Shown piece after piece: positions 4,412-5,476 of a stretch of 5,476 nucleotides of DNA. The notes below the pieces were generated by a model. It was not told where the DNA came from, did not search any database, and saw nothing but the letters and a program-made list of their open reading frames with translations. The DNA is from DASUMP01 sp036277635 (GTDB taxonomy: Bacteria > Actinomycetota > Acidimicrobiia > IMCC26256 > PALSA-610). The stretch lies in the NCBI GenBank assembly GCA_036277635.1, contig DASUMP010000217.1, positions 1-5,476 of the forward strand, written 5' to 3'. Within the stretch, counting starts at the first letter, position 1, and each line of letters opens with the position of its first letter. Made by a program: the position numbers and the translations under genes.

Positions 4412-5476
4412 TCAGGCGCCGGCGGGGATGGCGACGGTCGCGGTGTCGCGCCCGGAGCGCAGCACCGAGCCGGGGAGGTCGCCGGTGGCGCGCCCGTCGG
4501 CGACGGTGACGACGCCGTTCACGAGCACGGTCGGCACGCCGATCGCGTCGGCGACGAGGCGACTCGTGCCGCCGGGCAGGTCGTCGACGAGGCGCGCGGG
4601 ACCCGCCGCCACCGTCTGCGGGTCGAACAGGACCACGTCGGCGACCGCCCCCTCGCGCAGGACGCCGCGGTCGCGCAGCCCGAACAGCTCGGCGGGCGCC
4701 TGCGTCATCAGCTGCACGGCCCGCTCCATCGTGACGAGCCCGCGACCGCGGATCGAGTCGCCCAGGAACGCGGTCGTGTACGGAGCGCCGCACATGCGGT
4801 CGAGGTGCGCGCCGGCGTCGGAGCCGCCGATGAGCACGTGGGGGTGGTCCCAGGCTTCCGCGCGCAGCTGCCAGCTCCCGAGGTCGTCGTCGGAGGGCAG
4901 CGGCCACAGCACCGTGCGCAGCTCGTCGGCGAGGACGATGTCGAGCAGCGTGTCGAACGTGCCGCGGTTCTGCGCCTCCGCGATGTCGGCGACGATCGCG
5001 CCTTCGAGCGCCTTGTTCTCGGGGGCGTACGTGTCGCCGATCTGGTAGCGACCCCAGCTCGCGAGGCGGGCGAACACGCCGGCGTCGGGGGAGTGGGCGC
5101 GCTCGTTCAGGTGCCGGCGGACGTCGGGGTCGCGCAGCCGCTCCATCCGTTCGGGGATCGGGAGGTTCAGCACCTCGCCCCAGTCGGGGAGCATGAACAG
5201 CGCGCAGTAGTTGCGGAAGCTCATGTTCATCTCGACGAGCACCGGCATCGTCAGCGCGACGGCGCGTGCGCCCCGCGCCGCGGCGTGGTCGAGCGCGGCG
5301 AGCTGCGCGCGGTACCGCTCCGGCTCACGGGCGTCGACGGTGAGCACGTTCCAGTTGAGTGGTCGGCGCGCCGCGAGCGACATCTCGGCCATCATCTCGA
5401 CTTCGTCGTCGGTGAAGCCGCGCAGGCACCCGTCGGTGACGTACTCCAACGTGGTCCCTTCGTGGTCGCGCACCGC
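4412..5476 (-). CDS. N-acyl-D-amino-acid deacylase-type amidohydrolase (5'-partial, C-terminal two thirds)
   Basis: The frame is open from the right edge of the window to TGA 4412-4414, giving 354 residues. The apparent GTG start at 5473 is internal, because family members are typically 500-600 residues. The catalytic-Asp motif is intact: HVLIGGSDAGAHLDRMCGAP, with the Asp of GSD encoded at 4817-4819 and the His of AHLD at 4805-4807. Upstream are helix-strand units typical of the barrel (RPLNWNVLTVDAREPERY; RGARAVALTMP), and downstream is the C-terminal beta-sandwich part (VADVVLFDPQTV, DDLPGGTSR, VLVNGVVTVADG). The N-terminal metal-binding HxH region is off the window. The family hydrolyses N-acyl-D-amino acids or related amides; the substrate is not determinable here. 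The gene is co-directional with the MauE-like operon, 106 bp upstream of it, so read-through is possible. It is a clear paralogue of the gene fragment at 1-390. Confidence 0.9.
   Translation of the reverse strand, partial: AVRDHEGTTLEYVTDGCLRGFTDDEVEMMAEMSLAARRPLNWNVLTVDAREPERYRAQLAALDHAAARGARAVALTMPVLVEMNMSFRNYCALFMLPDWGEVLNLPIPERMERLRDPDVRRHLNERAHSPDAGVFARLASWGRYQIGDTYAPENKALEGAIVADIAEAQNRGTFDTLLDIVLADELRTVLWPLPSDDDLGSWQLRAEAWDHPHVLIGGSDAGAHLDRMCGAPYTTAFLGDSIRGRGLVTMERAVQLMTQAPAELFGLRDRGVLREGAVADVVLFDPQTVAAGPARLVDDLPGGTSRLVADAIGVPTVLVNGVVTVADGRATGDLPGSVLRSGRDTATVAIPAGA

Noticed and set aside
3158..5048. Long + strand open frames opposite the operon and the right amidohydrolase
   Set aside because: They are Arg/Ala-rich translations with no recognisable motifs, as expected antisense to GC-rich genes where stops are rare.
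5471..5473. GTG as start codon of the right amidohydrolase
   Set aside because: The frame stays open to the window edge and the protein would lack the N-terminal metal-binding part of the family; the real start lies outside.

Overview
The window is 5.5 kb of very GC-rich DNA (roughly 70% or more by eye) with G/C-biased third positions, almost no intergenic space and start/stop overlaps at most junctions. This fits a high-GC actinobacterium. The GYWLVAADGG / FGDA repeat family near the left end is, from memory, common in Acidimicrobiia and relatives, so that class is my best guess; no rRNA or marker gene is present to confirm it.

Layout. At the left edge (1-390, + strand) is the C-terminal end of an N-acyl-D-amino-acid deacylase-type amidohydrolase. 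It meets, tail to tail and with an 11-bp overlap, a six-gene operon on the - strand (4305 down to 380). In order of transcription the operon holds: a MauE-like membrane protein; a membrane-anchored MauD/TlpA-like thioredoxin with a CITC motif; a 24-codon single-helix microprotein with a strong ribosome binding site; a 204-aa multi-pass membrane protein; a 158-aa conserved-looking protein of unknown function; and a 467-aa twin-arginine-exported protein whose Cys-rich N-terminal half resembles the methylamine dehydrogenase light chain (MauA) and whose C-terminal half is a 42-residue repeat domain. At the right edge (4412-5476, - strand) lies the C-terminal part of a second amidohydrolase, a diverged paralogue of the left one, separated from the operon by 106 bp containing a perfect 10-bp hairpin.

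How the genes may work together. In methylotrophs MauE and MauD are needed for MauA, which carries six disulfides and a tryptophan tryptophylquinone (TTQ) cofactor. Here the same helpers accompany a MauA-like protein with 24 cysteines in its mature Cys-rich part. It appears to keep the first TTQ tryptophan but has glycine at the second, so it probably cannot make TTQ. Its C-terminal repeats have the layout of a six-bladed beta-propeller closed by joining the first and last strands. In true methylamine dehydrogenase a propeller is supplied by a separate heavy chain (MauB). No mauB, mauG or amicyanin gene is visible. I read the operon as a dedicated export and disulfide-formation set for one extracytoplasmic, TTQ-less light-chain/propeller fusion of unknown function; this is the most interesting content of the window.
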